Shown here: positions 8,377-16,806 of the stretch, piece by piece
How positions within the stretch are numbered: the first letter of the stretch is position 1
How the letters are laid out: the number at the start of each line of letters is the position of its first letter
From: Prado023 sp039812125
GTDB taxonomy: Bacteria > Actinomycetota > Actinomycetes > S36-B12 > CAIYMF01
Length of the DNA: 64,000 bases
NCBI GenBank assembly: GCA_039812125.1
Contig: JBDHZV010000001.1
Location: 1 to 64,000, forward strand
Direction: 5' to 3'
Made by a program: the position numbers and the translations under genes
The notes under the pieces: model-generated
What the model was told of the DNA's origin: nothing
Database searches by the model: none
What the model saw: the letters and a program-made list of their open reading frames with translations, nothing else

Positions 8377-8449
8377 CCTGTCACAGTCCCCGGGGCAGGC
8401 GGGGCGACCGCGCCGACATCCCGGTGATTCGGCTGCCCCGGACCTTCAG

Positions 8450-9646
8450 TCACCGCCGCTGCGACCGCGGCGACCGCTTCGGCTGGTTGCGCGGACCTCC
8501 CGCGGATCGGCGGGCTCGTGCGCGCTGCATCGCCTCCGCCGCATCGGCGCTTGCGGGTTCGGCCCCACCGGTCTCGCCGGGAGGGGGCGAGTCCTCGTCC
8601 GTCGGTGCCATGGTGACGGTGGCGGTCGACGTCGCGCTCGCCCTGCCCGCGGTGGGGGCGGACCCCCGACCCGAACCGCGGGCCCCGGATGCGCGCGAGG
8701 CAACCCGGCGGGCCAGCGCCTGCATCTGGGGGTCCCGCTCGGTGAGCTGGGCCAGCAGCGGCGTCGCGATGAAGATGGACGAGTAGGTCCCCGCGGCGAT
8801 CCCCACGAACAGGGCCAGCGACAGGTCCTTGAGGGTGCCGGCCCCGAGGATGCCGGCGCCGACGAACAGGATCGCGCCCACGGGCAGCAACGCGACGATG
8901 GAAGTGTTGATGGAGCGGACCAGAGTCTGGTTCACCGCCAGGTTGGCGGCATCGGAGTAGGTCTGCCGGCTCTGTCCGAGGATCCCGCGGGTGTTCTCCT
9001 TCACCTTGTCGAACACCACGACCGTGTCGTACAGGGAGTACCCGAGGATCGTCAGCACGCCGATCACGGTGGCCGGGGTGACCTCGAAGTGCAGCACCGA
9101 GTAGATGCCGATCGTGATCAGGATGTCGTGGACCAGCGCGACGAGCGCGGCGATGGCCATCCGCCAGTCGAAGTAGATGGCCAGGAAGATGGCCAGCAGG
9201 GCGAGGAACACCCCCAGCGCCATGAGCGCCTTCTTGGTGATCTCGCCGCCCCACGTCGGCCCGACGAGCTGGACCGACACGTCGGTCGGCTCCACGCCGC
9301 ACGCATCTGCCAGCGAGGCCCGGACCTTGAGGCTGGTGTCGTTGTCGACCGCCTCCGTGGTCACCCGGATCGACTCGTTGCCCAGCTCGGTCACCGTGCT
9401 CGGGGTGACGCCCACCTGCTCCACCGCGGAGCGGGCCGAATCGACGGTGCAGGACGCCGAGGACACCTGGAACTCGGCGCCGCCGGAGAACTCGATGCCC
9501 AGGTTGAGCCCCCGGACCACCAGTGACAGCAGCGCCACGAGCAGGATCACACCGGAGACTGCGTACCAGCGCCGACGCTTGCCGACGATGTCGTAGGAGA
9601 CCTCACCGGCGTAGAGCTGGTGGCCCAGCCTTCCAAGTCGGGACAT
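8450..9646 (-). CDS. secF: Protein translocase subunit SecF
   Basis: 398-residue membrane subunit of the SecDF proton-driven accessory complex of Sec export. One transmembrane helix near residues 29-46 is followed by an extracytoplasmic domain (GLNLGIEFSGGAEF), then five helices. The family motif LGYSLYDTVVVFDKVKEN lies near residue 203. The C-terminal about 95 residues are a Ser/Ala/Arg/Pro-rich cytoplasmic tail. GGAGG is 5 nt before the ATG. The gene starts 2 bp after the secD stop, so the pair is an operon. Confidence 0.96.
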   Translation of the reverse strand: MSRLGRLGHQLYAGEVSYDIVGKRRRWYAVSGVILLVALLSLVVRGLNLGIEFSGGAEFQVSSASCTVDSARSAVEQVGVTPSTVTELGNESIRVTTEAVDNDTSLKVRASLADACGVEPTDVSVQLVGPTWGGEITKKALMALGVFLALLAIFLAIYFDWRMAIAALVALVHDILITIGIYSVLHFEVTPATVIGVLTILGYSLYDTVVVFDKVKENTRGILGQSRQTYSDAANLAVNQTLVRSINTSIVALLPVGAILFVGAGILGAGTLKDLSLALFVGIAAGTYSSIFIATPLLAQLTERDPQMQALARRVASRASGARGSGRGSAPTAGRASATSTATVTMAPTDEDSPPPGETGGAEPASADAAEAMQRARARRSAGGPRNQPKRSPRSQRR

Positions 9647-9648
9647 GG

Positions 9649-11337
9649 CTACCTCCTACCCCCGGCGCCGACAGGGGCGGCGGCGGGATGGTCCGGGATC
9701 CCGAGTCGGTCCGGGGAGACCCCGGACATCGAGTGCCCGGACTGGAAGAACCGCGTCCCGGCCAGCAGGGCGACGATGGGCCGTGTGAAGGTGAAGGCCA
9801 CCAGCACGTCGACCACTGTGGTCAGCCCGAGCGCGAACGCGAATCCGCGGACGCTGCCGATGCTGAGCACGTAGAGCACGATCGCACCGAGCAGGGACAC
9901 GAAGTCCGCGGCCAGCAGGGTGCGCCGGGCGCGCAGCCACCCGACGTCCGCGGCGACCCGCAGGGTGCGACCGTCGCGGACCTCGTCTCGGATCCGTTCG
10001 AAGTACACGATGAAGGAGTCGGCCGTGATGCCGATGGCGACGATGGCACCGGCCACACCAGCCAGGGTCAGCGTGAACCCGACCTGACGGCCGAAGATCA
10101 CGAACGCGCAGTAGCTGATCAGGGCCGCGACCAGGAGGCTGGCGACCGCGACCAGGCCGAGGGCGCGGTAGTACCCGACGAGGTACAGCGCCACCAGCAG
10201 CAGGCCCAGCGCACCGGCCAGCAGGCCGGCATGCAGGTAGTTCGCGCCGACCGTCGGGGTGATCGAGTTGATCTGGCCGACCTCGAGCGAGACCGGCAGC
10301 GAGCCGAACTTGAGCACGTTGGCCAGGTCGGTGGCCTCCTGGACCGTGAAGTCACCGGTGATCTGGGCCTGGCCACCTCCGATGGGCTCGAGGAACTGCG
10401 GCGCGCTGTACACCACGGCGTCGAGCACGATCGCGAACTGGTTCTGGGGCGGATCCTTCTGGTAGATCTCCGCGGAGATGTCCGCGAGCTTCTTGGACGC
10501 CTCGGCGTTGAAGGTCAGCGAGACCGACCACGAGTTGGTCTGCGGATCGAGCTGGGCGGTGGCGTTGGTGACCTCGGTGCCCTTGATGAAGGCGGGCTGG
10601 AGCAGGTACTTGGCCACACCGTCGCGGTCGCAGGTCGCCAGCCAGAGGTCCTGCAGGTCAGGGGTCCCGGCCCGGTTCTCCGGCAGGGTGCAGTCCAGCC
10701 GGAGTGCGCGCTCCTGGAACGACTCGTCGTTCTGCTCGGCCTGCACCGGGATCTTCGGCTGCGCCACAGTCGCCGTGGGCGAGGGGCTCGGCGTCGCGCT
10801 CGCCGACGGCGACTCCGCGGCGGACTGCGTGGCGCTCGGGCTGGGCGAGGCGTCCGTCGCCGTGGGTGTCGGCTTCGGGGTCGCCGACGCCGAGGGCGAC
10901 TCGGTGGGGACCGGCGCGTTCGGGTCCACCCCCTGGGGGTCCGCGATGGCCTCGACGGCTCGGAAGGCCAGCTGCGCGGTGCGCCCCACGAGCTCGACGA
11001 GGCGGTCCTGCGGCACCGATCCCGGCACCGTGACGATGATCGCGGCGCTGTCGCCGGAGCCCTGGACGGTCACCTCGGACTCCGCGACCCCCAGGCCGTC
11101 CACCCGCTGGCGGATGATGCCCACGGCCTGGTCGAGCTGCTCGGACGTGATGGTCCCGGACTGGCCCTCCGCAGCCTGGGGCAGCAGGGTCACCTGGGTG
11201 CCCCCCTGCAGGTCCAGGCCCAGCCGCGGGGTGTGCTCGGTCCCGGGCCAGAACGTCCAGACCAGCAGTCCCACGAGCAGCAGGATGTGGGCCCCCAGGA
11301 CCCGCCAGGGATGGTAGGTCCCGCGCGGGCTAGCCAC
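9649..11337 (-). CDS. secD: Protein translocase subunit SecD with low-complexity insertion
   Basis: 562-residue partner of SecF. One transmembrane helix lies at residues 13-30, followed by the periplasmic-type domain (RLGLDLQGGTQVTL at 38-51) and five C-terminal helices (ITADSFIVYFERIRDE near 435). Residues about 133-198 are an insertion of Ser, Pro, Thr and Ala that contains the unit ESPSASATP twice (146-154 and 175-183). The insertion lies in the extracytoplasmic domain and is probably a flexible linker. The start is GTG at 11337 with GAGG 8 nt upstream. No yajC precedes it. A 34-codon frame overlaps the start (11330-11434). Confidence 0.95.
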   Translation of the reverse strand: MASPRGTYHPWRVLGAHILLLVGLLVWTFWPGTEHTPRLGLDLQGGTQVTLLPQAAEGQSGTITSEQLDQAVGIIRQRVDGLGVAESEVTVQGSGDSAAIIVTVPGSVPQDRLVELVGRTAQLAFRAVEAIADPQGVDPNAPVPTESPSASATPKPTPTATDASPSPSATQSAAESPSASATPSPSPTATVAQPKIPVQAEQNDESFQERALRLDCTLPENRAGTPDLQDLWLATCDRDGVAKYLLQPAFIKGTEVTNATAQLDPQTNSWSVSLTFNAEASKKLADISAEIYQKDPPQNQFAIVLDAVVYSAPQFLEPIGGGQAQITGDFTVQEATDLANVLKFGSLPVSLEVGQINSITPTVGANYLHAGLLAGALGLLLVALYLVGYYRALGLVAVASLLVAALISYCAFVIFGRQVGFTLTLAGVAGAIVAIGITADSFIVYFERIRDEVRDGRTLRVAADVGWLRARRTLLAADFVSLLGAIVLYVLSIGSVRGFAFALGLTTVVDVLVAFTFTRPIVALLAGTRFFQSGHSMSGVSPDRLGIPDHPAAAPVGAGGRR

Positions 11338-11434
11338 GGGCGCACCTCACGACCGGGAGGGCGGCCCCGTCGCGCACGCCGGGGGCGACGGCAGCCCGAC
11401 GGGGGGCGACCGACAGCTCAGGGAACGACCTCAT
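11330..11434 (-). CDS. Possible leader peptide overlapping the secD start
   Basis: 34-codon frame beginning ATG at 11434 (MRSFPELSVAPRRAAV...) and ending TAG at 11330-11332, inside the first codons of secD. GGAAAGG lies 6 nt upstream, and the -10 box at 11463-11468 precedes it. It has no hydrophobic segment or signal peptide. It could couple translation to secD or act as a regulatory leader, or could be a chance frame in GC-rich DNA. Confidence 0.3.
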   Translation of the reverse strand: MRSFPELSVAPRRAAVAPGVRDGAALPVVRCARG

Positions 11435-11462
11435 GGGGCACCTTTCCGCACAATTGCCCACG

Positions 11463-11468
11463 ATTCTA
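11463..11468 (-). promoter_or_regulatory. Putative -10 box for secDF
   Basis: TAGAAT on the minus strand, the closest match to the -10 consensus near here, between the ruvB stop (11472) and secD. The leader would be about 115 nt and would contain the 34-codon frame. Confidence 0.45.
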
Positions 11469-11471
11469 TGC

Positions 11472-12539
11472 TCACGACCCGCCGGGACCGGGCGCGACAT
11501 CCGGCAGTCCCAGGTCCAGGGTCAGCGGCGCGGGGCCGACCTGGGGCGGTGGCTGGAGACCGAGGTGGCGCCACGCGGCCTCGGTGGCCAGCCGGCCGCG
11601 GGGCGTCCGGAACACCAGGCCGGCGCGGACCAGGAACGGCTCGGCGACGGTCTCCACTGTCTCGGGCTCCTCCCCCACCGCGACCGCCAGCGTCGACAAC
11701 CCGACCGGGCCGCCCCGGAACGTGCGCAGCAGCGCGTCCAGCACCGCCCGGTCGAGCCGGTCCAGTCCGAGGGCGTCGACCTCGTAGAGGTCCAGGGCGC
11801 TGTGCGCCAGCCGCTGGTCGATCCGTCCCAGTCCGTGCACCTCGGCGTAGTCGCGCACCCGCCGCAGCAACCGGTTGGCCACCCGGGGCGTGCCGCGCGA
11901 CCGGGTCGCGATCTCGTGGGCGCCCGCGGCGTCGATGTCGACCCCGAGCAGCCGGGCCGACCGGTTCACGATCGTCACGAGGTCGGCGTCCGCGTAGAAG
12001 TCCATGTGGGCCGTGAAGCCGAACCGGTCGCGCAGCGGCCCGGGCAGCAGCCCCGCGCGGGTCGTCGCCCCCACCAGGGTGAAGGGCGCCAGCTCCAGGG
12101 GGATGGCTGTGGCCCCCGGGCCCTTGCCGACGACGATGTCGACCCGGAAGTCCTCCATCGCCACGTAGAGCATCTCCTCGGCCGGCCGGGCCATCCGGTG
12201 GATCTCGTCGAGGAACAGGACCTCACCGGGCACGAGGCTGCTCAGGACCGCGGCGAGGTCGCCGGCGTGCTGGATGGCCGGGCCCGAGGTGATCCGCAGC
12301 GGCGCGCCCATCTCCTGGGCGATGATCATGGCCAGCGTGGTCTTGCCCAGCCCCGGGGGGCCCGACATCAGGACGTGGTCGGCCGCGGCGCCCCGCTGCC
12401 GCGCGGCGGTCAGGACCAGCCCCAGCTGGGAGCGGACCCGGTCCTGCCCGATGAACTCGTCGAGGGACCGGGGCCGCAGGGCGCCCTCGGCGGCGTCGTC
12501 CTCGGCCGCGGCCCCGTCCAGGAGGCGGTCGTCGGTCAT
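11472..12539 (-). CDS. ruvB: Holliday junction branch migration helicase RuvB
   Basis: 355-residue AAA+ motor of the RuvAB branch-migration complex. Walker A GPPGLGKT is at residues 60-67, Walker B LFLDEIH near 108-114, the sensor/arginine region follows (GATTRAGLLPGPLRDRFG), and the C-terminus is a winged helix. The ATG overlaps the ruvA stop (ATGA). It is last in the ruvC-ruvA-ruvB operon and likely under SOS control through the upstream LexA box. Confidence 0.97.
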   Translation of the reverse strand: MTDDRLLDGAAAEDDAAEGALRPRSLDEFIGQDRVRSQLGLVLTAARQRGAAADHVLMSGPPGLGKTTLAMIIAQEMGAPLRITSGPAIQHAGDLAAVLSSLVPGEVLFLDEIHRMARPAEEMLYVAMEDFRVDIVVGKGPGATAIPLELAPFTLVGATTRAGLLPGPLRDRFGFTAHMDFYADADLVTIVNRSARLLGVDIDAAGAHEIATRSRGTPRVANRLLRRVRDYAEVHGLGRIDQRLAHSALDLYEVDALGLDRLDRAVLDALLRTFRGGPVGLSTLAVAVGEEPETVETVAEPFLVRAGLVFRTPRGRLATEAAWRHLGLQPPPQVGPAPLTLDLGLPDVAPGPGGS

Positions 12540-13141
12540 GCCCGATCCAGGTGTCGCAGGGCGGAGCGAAGCAGCGCCGGCACCGAGGGGCGGCCGCCCT
12601 CGGCCAGGACCGCCTCGGCCTCCGGTGCCACGGCCTCCGTCGCCGCCCGGGCATCACGAGCCGGCCATCCCAGCGCCACGAGCCCGTCGATGACCGGGGT
12701 GGCCCAGTCGGCCGCCGGTGCCACGGCAGCGACCGTGGCTGCGGGGCCCAGCTTGTCCTTGAGCTCCAGGGCGATCCGGGCGGCGCCCTTGCGCCCGATC
12801 CCGGGCGGCTTGGACAGGGTCACCAGGTCGTCGGTGGCGACCGCCTGGCGCAACTGGTCCACCGTGAGCACCCCGAGGATCGCCTGCGCGGTCCTCGGCC
12901 CGATGCCGGTGACCGACTGCAGCACCTCGAACGCCTCGCGCTCCTGGGCGTCGGCGAACCCGAACAGGGTCCAGGCGTCCTCGCGCACCACCAGGCTCGT
13001 GGCCACCTGGGCGGGCGAGCCCACGCGCAGCGCCGCCAGCGTCCGCGGCGTGCACTGCACCGACAGGCCGATCCCGCCCACGTCGACGACCGCCTGCTCG
13101 GCGCCGACCCACTCCACAGTCCCCCGCACGAAGGCGATCAC
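12536..13141 (-). CDS. ruvA: Holliday junction DNA helicase subunit RuvA
   Basis: 201-residue tetrameric junction-binding subunit. It has an N-terminal OB fold (MIAFVRGTVEWV), helix-hairpin-helix motifs (SVTGIGPRTAQAIL near 92 and KPPGIGRKGAARIALEL near 127) and a C-terminal RuvB-binding domain. The GTG start at 13141 overlaps the ruvC stop as GTGA, and the open frame upstream of it is the ruvC shadow. Confidence 0.96.
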   Translation of the reverse strand: MIAFVRGTVEWVGAEQAVVDVGGIGLSVQCTPRTLAALRVGSPAQVATSLVVREDAWTLFGFADAQEREAFEVLQSVTGIGPRTAQAILGVLTVDQLRQAVATDDLVTLSKPPGIGRKGAARIALELKDKLGPAATVAAVAPAADWATPVIDGLVALGWPARDARAATEAVAPEAEAVLAEGGRPSVPALLRSALRHLDRA

Positions 13142-13713
13142 CGGGCCACCGCCCGGGGAACGGCCCGGCCGGCGGCAGCCGCCGACCTCGGGATCCGGGC
13201 CCGCGGTGCCGCGCCGACGGCAGCAGCGACCCTGTCGGCGGCCGGGCCGCGCCACGCCTGGCAGATCGCCAGGGCCAGCGCGTCCGTGGCGTCCACGGGG
13301 CGGGGGGCGCTGGGCAGGCGCAGGATCCGCACCACCATCGCGGCGACCTGCGCCTTCTGGGCCGAGCCACTGCCGGTGACGGCCGCCTTGACCTCGCTGG
13401 GGGTGTGCCAGCGCACCGGTAGCCCTGCCTCGGCGGCGGCCAGCACCGCCGCCGCGGAGGCCTGGGCGGTGCCCATGACCGTGCTGACGTTGTGCTGGCT
13501 GAACATCCGCTCGATGGCCACGACATCAGGCTGGGTGGCCGCCAGGACCGACCGGATCCCGCGCGAGACAGCCAGCAGGCGATCCGGGAGCGGGAGGTCG
13601 GTCGCGGTCACGACGACCTCCACGTGCCTGAGCACCAGCGGTTGGCCGGCACCGCCCTCCACGACCCCGATGCCGCAGCGGGTCAGGCCGGGGTCCACCC
13701 CGAGGACGCGCAC
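13138..13713 (-). CDS. ruvC: Crossover junction endodeoxyribonuclease RuvC
   Basis: 191-residue Holliday junction resolvase. Acidic residues are seen in VRVLGVDPGLTRCG (Asp7), VAIERMF (Glu) and VDATDALALAICQA. The last about 35 residues are a variable Ala/Arg-rich tail. GTG 13713 is preferred over GTG 13719 because GGAGG (13719-13723) is then correctly spaced and the protein starts like other RuvC proteins. A LexA-type box directly upstream shows likely SOS induction of ruvCAB. Confidence 0.95.
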   Translation of the reverse strand: MRVLGVDPGLTRCGIGVVEGGAGQPLVLRHVEVVVTATDLPLPDRLLAVSRGIRSVLAATQPDVVAIERMFSQHNVSTVMGTAQASAAAVLAAAEAGLPVRWHTPSEVKAAVTGSGSAQKAQVAAMVVRILRLPSAPRPVDATDALALAICQAWRGPAADRVAAAVGAAPRARIPRSAAAAGRAVPRAVAR

Positions 13714-13726
13714 GACCACCTCCGAT

Positions 13727-13742
13727 GCGAACAGGTGTTCGT
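13727..13742. promoter_or_regulatory. LexA/SOS box upstream of ruvC
   Basis: GCGAACAGGTGTTCGT has the core CGAAC-N4-GTTCG (13728-13741), matching the known actinobacterial SOS box TCGAAC-N4-GTTCGA except at the outermost bases. It directly abuts the -10 box and overlaps the expected transcription start of ruvCAB, where LexA would block RNA polymerase. Confidence 0.85.
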
Positions 13743-13748
13743 ACCCTA
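13743..13748 (-). promoter_or_regulatory. Putative -10 box for ruvCAB
   Basis: TAGGGT on the minus strand, immediately upstream of the LexA box. Transcription would start near 13736, giving a short leader that carries GGAGG. Confidence 0.55.
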
Positions 13749-13755
13749 GCCCCGG

Positions 13756-15363
13756 TCAGCGCGCTGCCGGACCCCCGACACGCTGCAGGGGGTCGCTGGG
13801 AGCCACCGGGTGCCCGACGACCTCGGCGAAGCCCAGGCCGAGGCACTCGGCGAACAGGGCGCGGTCCGGGATCGCCGCGTCGTCCATCGACACCCCGATC
13901 CCGGCGCTGCCGTTGTAGGACAGCAGCGTCACGTTCGTGGCCGCGCCGATCGTGCCGGCCATCGGGTACATGGCCACGACCCGGGCGCCGGCGACCCACA
14001 CCGGGATCGGCACGCCCGGCACGTTGCTCGCCGTGAAGTCGCTCTTCTGGGCCGCCGAGGTGATCAGCTCCTGGGGCATCATCCGGGAGCCCACCTCGGC
14101 CAGTGGGTCGACCAGGTGCAGCGCCGGCTCGCGGCGCCAGCCGTCGACGATGTCGTGGATGACCCGCATCCGCTCCCCCGGGTCGACGATGTCGACCGGG
14201 ACCTCGAAGCGGGCGATGGTCACCGCGTTCTGCGCCGGTCGCTCCGGGTTGCGCAGGCTGATGGGCATGTTGCAGCGCAGCCGCTCGACCGGCTCGTCGC
14301 GGCGCTCGTGGTAGATCCGCAGCCCGCCGGTCACCCCGGCCATGAAGGCGTCGTTGAGGGTCGCCCCGTTGGCCTTCGACACCGCCTTGAGCTCGGACAG
14401 CGGCAGGTCGAAGGTGACGAAGTGGTAGTTGATCGAGCGCCCGGTCATCACCGGTGACATCGGACGGGCCGGCAGCGCGGCGAACCGGGCCACCGAGCGC
14501 ACCACGTGGACGAGGTCCTCCACGACGCCCACCGGGTCCTTCAGGGTGCGCCCCGCCATCGGGATGGCCGACTCCGCCACGTCCCGCGCCGTGCGCAGCA
14601 CCAGCGAGGAGGCGTCGCGCACGACGTGGGTGAGGAATCCCGAGGTGTCCAGGTCGGCCGGCATGGGCGCGGGGGGCATCGGGCCCAGCTCCTGGCCCCG
14701 TGGGTCCAGGTCGATGGTGCTCGCGCCGATCATCATCGCCCCCTGCCCGTCGGCGATGGCGTGGTGCAGCTTGACGATCAGGGCCGCCCGGCCGCCCGCC
14801 AGGCCCTCCAGCAGCGTCACGCGCCACAGCGGACGGGCCAGGTCGAAGTCGGTCATCGACTGCCGGCGGGTCTCGTCGAGGACCTGGTCCCAGGACCCCG
14901 GGTCGGCAACCCGGAACCGGCGGATGTGGAAGCTCAGGTCGAAGTCGGGATCCACGACCAGCCGCGGGCTGAGGATGTCCGTGGGGCCCTCGACCACCTT
15001 CTGGCGCAGCACCGGCGCCAGCCGGCTGGCCCGGTCGAAGCGGTCGACGAGCCGGTCCCAGTCGGGACTGGCCTCCAGCAGGACCAGCCCGATCATGGGC
15101 GAGCGCATGGCCGGATCGTTCGACGCCGACCGCCAGGTCGCGAAGTCGAACCCGGACAGCCGCCGGGGCTGCACGAAGGCCGGGTCGTCCGGGGGTCGCG
15201 CCGCCGTGGCCGCCGACTCCACCGCCGTGGCCGCGCGCGCCCGAACCGCTCGCGCGGCACCTGTCGCCGCGCCCCGGCGACCCGACGACGCCGCCCTGGG
15301 CCGGTCGGACCGCGGACCGGACGCGCGGCCCTCGGGCGCGGCCCGCCGGTCGTCGTCTGCCAC
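13756..15363 (-). CDS. Wax ester synthase/diacylglycerol acyltransferase (WS/DGAT)
   Basis: 535-residue acyltransferase that transfers acyl-CoA to diacylglycerol or a fatty alcohol to make storage lipid. The catalytic motif HHAIADG is at residues 200-206. Further family marks are FDLSFHIRRF near 141-150, PISLRNPER and NVPGVPIPVWVAGARV near the C-terminus. Residues 1-60 are an Arg/Ala-rich extension not typical of the family. The GTG start has AGGAG 7 nt upstream. It sits between ruvC and yebC, which are close neighbours in Streptomyces, so it is an insertion relative to that order. Substrate preference cannot be read from the sequence. Confidence 0.9.
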   Translation of the reverse strand: MADDDRRAAPEGRASGPRSDRPRAASSGRRGAATGAARAVRARAATAVESAATAARPPDDPAFVQPRRLSGFDFATWRSASNDPAMRSPMIGLVLLEASPDWDRLVDRFDRASRLAPVLRQKVVEGPTDILSPRLVVDPDFDLSFHIRRFRVADPGSWDQVLDETRRQSMTDFDLARPLWRVTLLEGLAGGRAALIVKLHHAIADGQGAMMIGASTIDLDPRGQELGPMPPAPMPADLDTSGFLTHVVRDASSLVLRTARDVAESAIPMAGRTLKDPVGVVEDLVHVVRSVARFAALPARPMSPVMTGRSINYHFVTFDLPLSELKAVSKANGATLNDAFMAGVTGGLRIYHERRDEPVERLRCNMPISLRNPERPAQNAVTIARFEVPVDIVDPGERMRVIHDIVDGWRREPALHLVDPLAEVGSRMMPQELITSAAQKSDFTASNVPGVPIPVWVAGARVVAMYPMAGTIGAATNVTLLSYNGSAGIGVSMDDAAIPDRALFAECLGLGFAEVVGHPVAPSDPLQRVGGPAAR

Positions 15364-15435
15364 GTCGCTGCTCCTGTCGGCCGTCAGGCCGCCACGGTAT
15401 CCCGTCGGGCGCAGCCGACGGTAGGCAGCGGAGCC

Positions 15436-16185
15436 CTACAGCTCGGCGAGGATCTCCGCGGGGATATCGGCGTTGGTGTAGACGTTCTGGACGTCGTCGC
15501 TGTCCTCGAGGGCATCGACGAGCCGCATGATCTTCGCGGCACCCTCGGCGTCCAGGGTGACCTCGACGGAGGGGACGAACTCCGCCTCGGCCGACTCGTA
15601 GTCCAGGTCGGCTGCCTGCAGGGCCCGGCGCACGGTGACCAGGTCGGAGGCCTCGGTGATGACCTCGAACGCCTCGTCGAGGTCATTGACCTCCTCGGCA
15701 CCGGCGTCGAGCACCGCCAGGAGGACGTCGTCCTCGGTGAGGTCCCCGGCCTTGGGCACGATGATGACGCCCTTGCGGCTGAACAAGTAGGAGACGCTGC
15801 CCGGATCGGCCATGGTGCCGCCGTTGCGGGTGACCGCGACCCGGACCTCGGAGGCCGCCCGGTTGCGGTTGTCGGTCAGGCACTCGACCAGCACCGCCAC
15901 GCCGTTGGGCCCGTAGCCCTCGTACATGATGGTCTGCCAGTCCGCACCACCGGCGTCCGCGCCCGAGCCGCGCTTCACCGCGCGGTCGATGTTGTCCAGC
16001 GGCACGGAGTTCTTGCGCGCCTTCTGGATGGCGTCGTACAGGGTGGGGTTGCCGTCGGGGTCCCCACCACCGGTCCGGGCCGCGACCTCGATGTTCTTGA
16101 TCAGCTTCGCGAACAGCTTGCCGCGCTTGGCGTCGACCACGGCCTTCTTGTGCTTGGTGGTCGCCCACTTGGAATGGCCGGACAT
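15436..16185 (-). CDS. YebC/PmpR family protein
   Basis: 249-residue protein with the family N-terminus MSGHSKWATTKHKKAVVDAK and the acidic C-terminal domain. YebC proteins bind ribosomes or DNA; recent work links YebC-type proteins to relief of ribosome stalling at proline-rich sequence, while older work calls them transcription regulators. AAGGAG lies 4 nt before the ATG. It follows the pdxS-pdxT operon by 18 nt, a conserved actinobacterial order. Confidence 0.94.
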   Translation of the reverse strand: MSGHSKWATTKHKKAVVDAKRGKLFAKLIKNIEVAARTGGGDPDGNPTLYDAIQKARKNSVPLDNIDRAVKRGSGADAGGADWQTIMYEGYGPNGVAVLVECLTDNRNRAASEVRVAVTRNGGTMADPGSVSYLFSRKGVIIVPKAGDLTEDDVLLAVLDAGAEEVNDLDEAFEVITEASDLVTVRRALQAADLDYESAEAEFVPSVEVTLDAEGAAKIMRLVDALEDSDDVQNVYTNADIPAEILAEL

Positions 16186-16203
16186 GGTGCTCCTTCTGCG
16201 GTC

Positions 16204-16806
16204 TCAGGCGGCGTGCCGGACGATGTCGGCGAACAGGCCGTGCACGCGGTGGTCGCCGGTGAGTTCGGGGTGGAACGAGGTGGCCAGCAGCGACCCCGCT
16301 CGAACGGCGACGATCCTATCGCCCATCGTCCCGGGCACGGTGGCGAGCACGTCCACCCCCGCGCCCACCGACTCCACCCAGGGGGCCCGGATGAAGACGG
16401 CTCGGATCGGCTCCGGCCCCACGGCCGGCATCGCCACGTCGGCCTCGAACGAGTCGACCTGGCGGCCGAACGCGTTGCGCCGGACCACCATGTCGATGCC
16501 CCCGATCGGCTGCTGGTCGGCCCGGCCGTCGAGGATGGTGTCGGCCAGCAGGATCATCCCGGCGCACGAGCCGTACATCGGCATGCCGCCCCGGGCCGCC
16601 GCCCGCAGCGGCTCCATGAGGCCCCAGCGCACGGCCAGCATCGAGATCGTCGTCGACTCGCCCCCGGGCAGGACCAGCCCGTCCACCTGCGACAGGGTCT
16701 CGGCGTGCTTGACCGGCACCGCCTGCACCCCCGCGTGGCCCAGGGCCACGAGATGCTCCCGGACGTCTCCCTGCAGCGCGAGGACCCCGATGCGGGGCGT
16801 GCTCAC
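16204..16806 (-). CDS. pdxT: Pyridoxal 5'-phosphate synthase glutaminase subunit PdxT
   Basis: 200-residue class I glutaminase that supplies ammonia to PdxS. It begins RIGVLALQGDVREH. The oxyanion/PGGES motif is at residues 47-51, the nucleophile Cys81 is in GSCAGM, and the His-Glu pair is in SFHPELTGD. The GTG start overlaps the pdxS stop (GTGA), so the subunits are translationally coupled. Confidence 0.96.
   Translation of the reverse strand: MSTPRIGVLALQGDVREHLVALGHAGVQAVPVKHAETLSQVDGLVLPGGESTTISMLAVRWGLMEPLRAAARGGMPMYGSCAGMILLADTILDGRADQQPIGGIDMVVRRNAFGRQVDSFEADVAMPAVGPEPIRAVFIRAPWVESVGAGVDVLATVPGTMGDRIVAVRAGSLLATSFHPELTGDHRVHGLFADIVRHAA

Noticed and set aside
6041..9526. Very long open frame (over 1,100 codons) on the plus strand opposite relA and secF.
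   Set aside because: It is an antisense shadow caused by high GC third positions; the translation is His/Gly/Arg/Asp-rich with no family features, while relA and secF are unmistakable.
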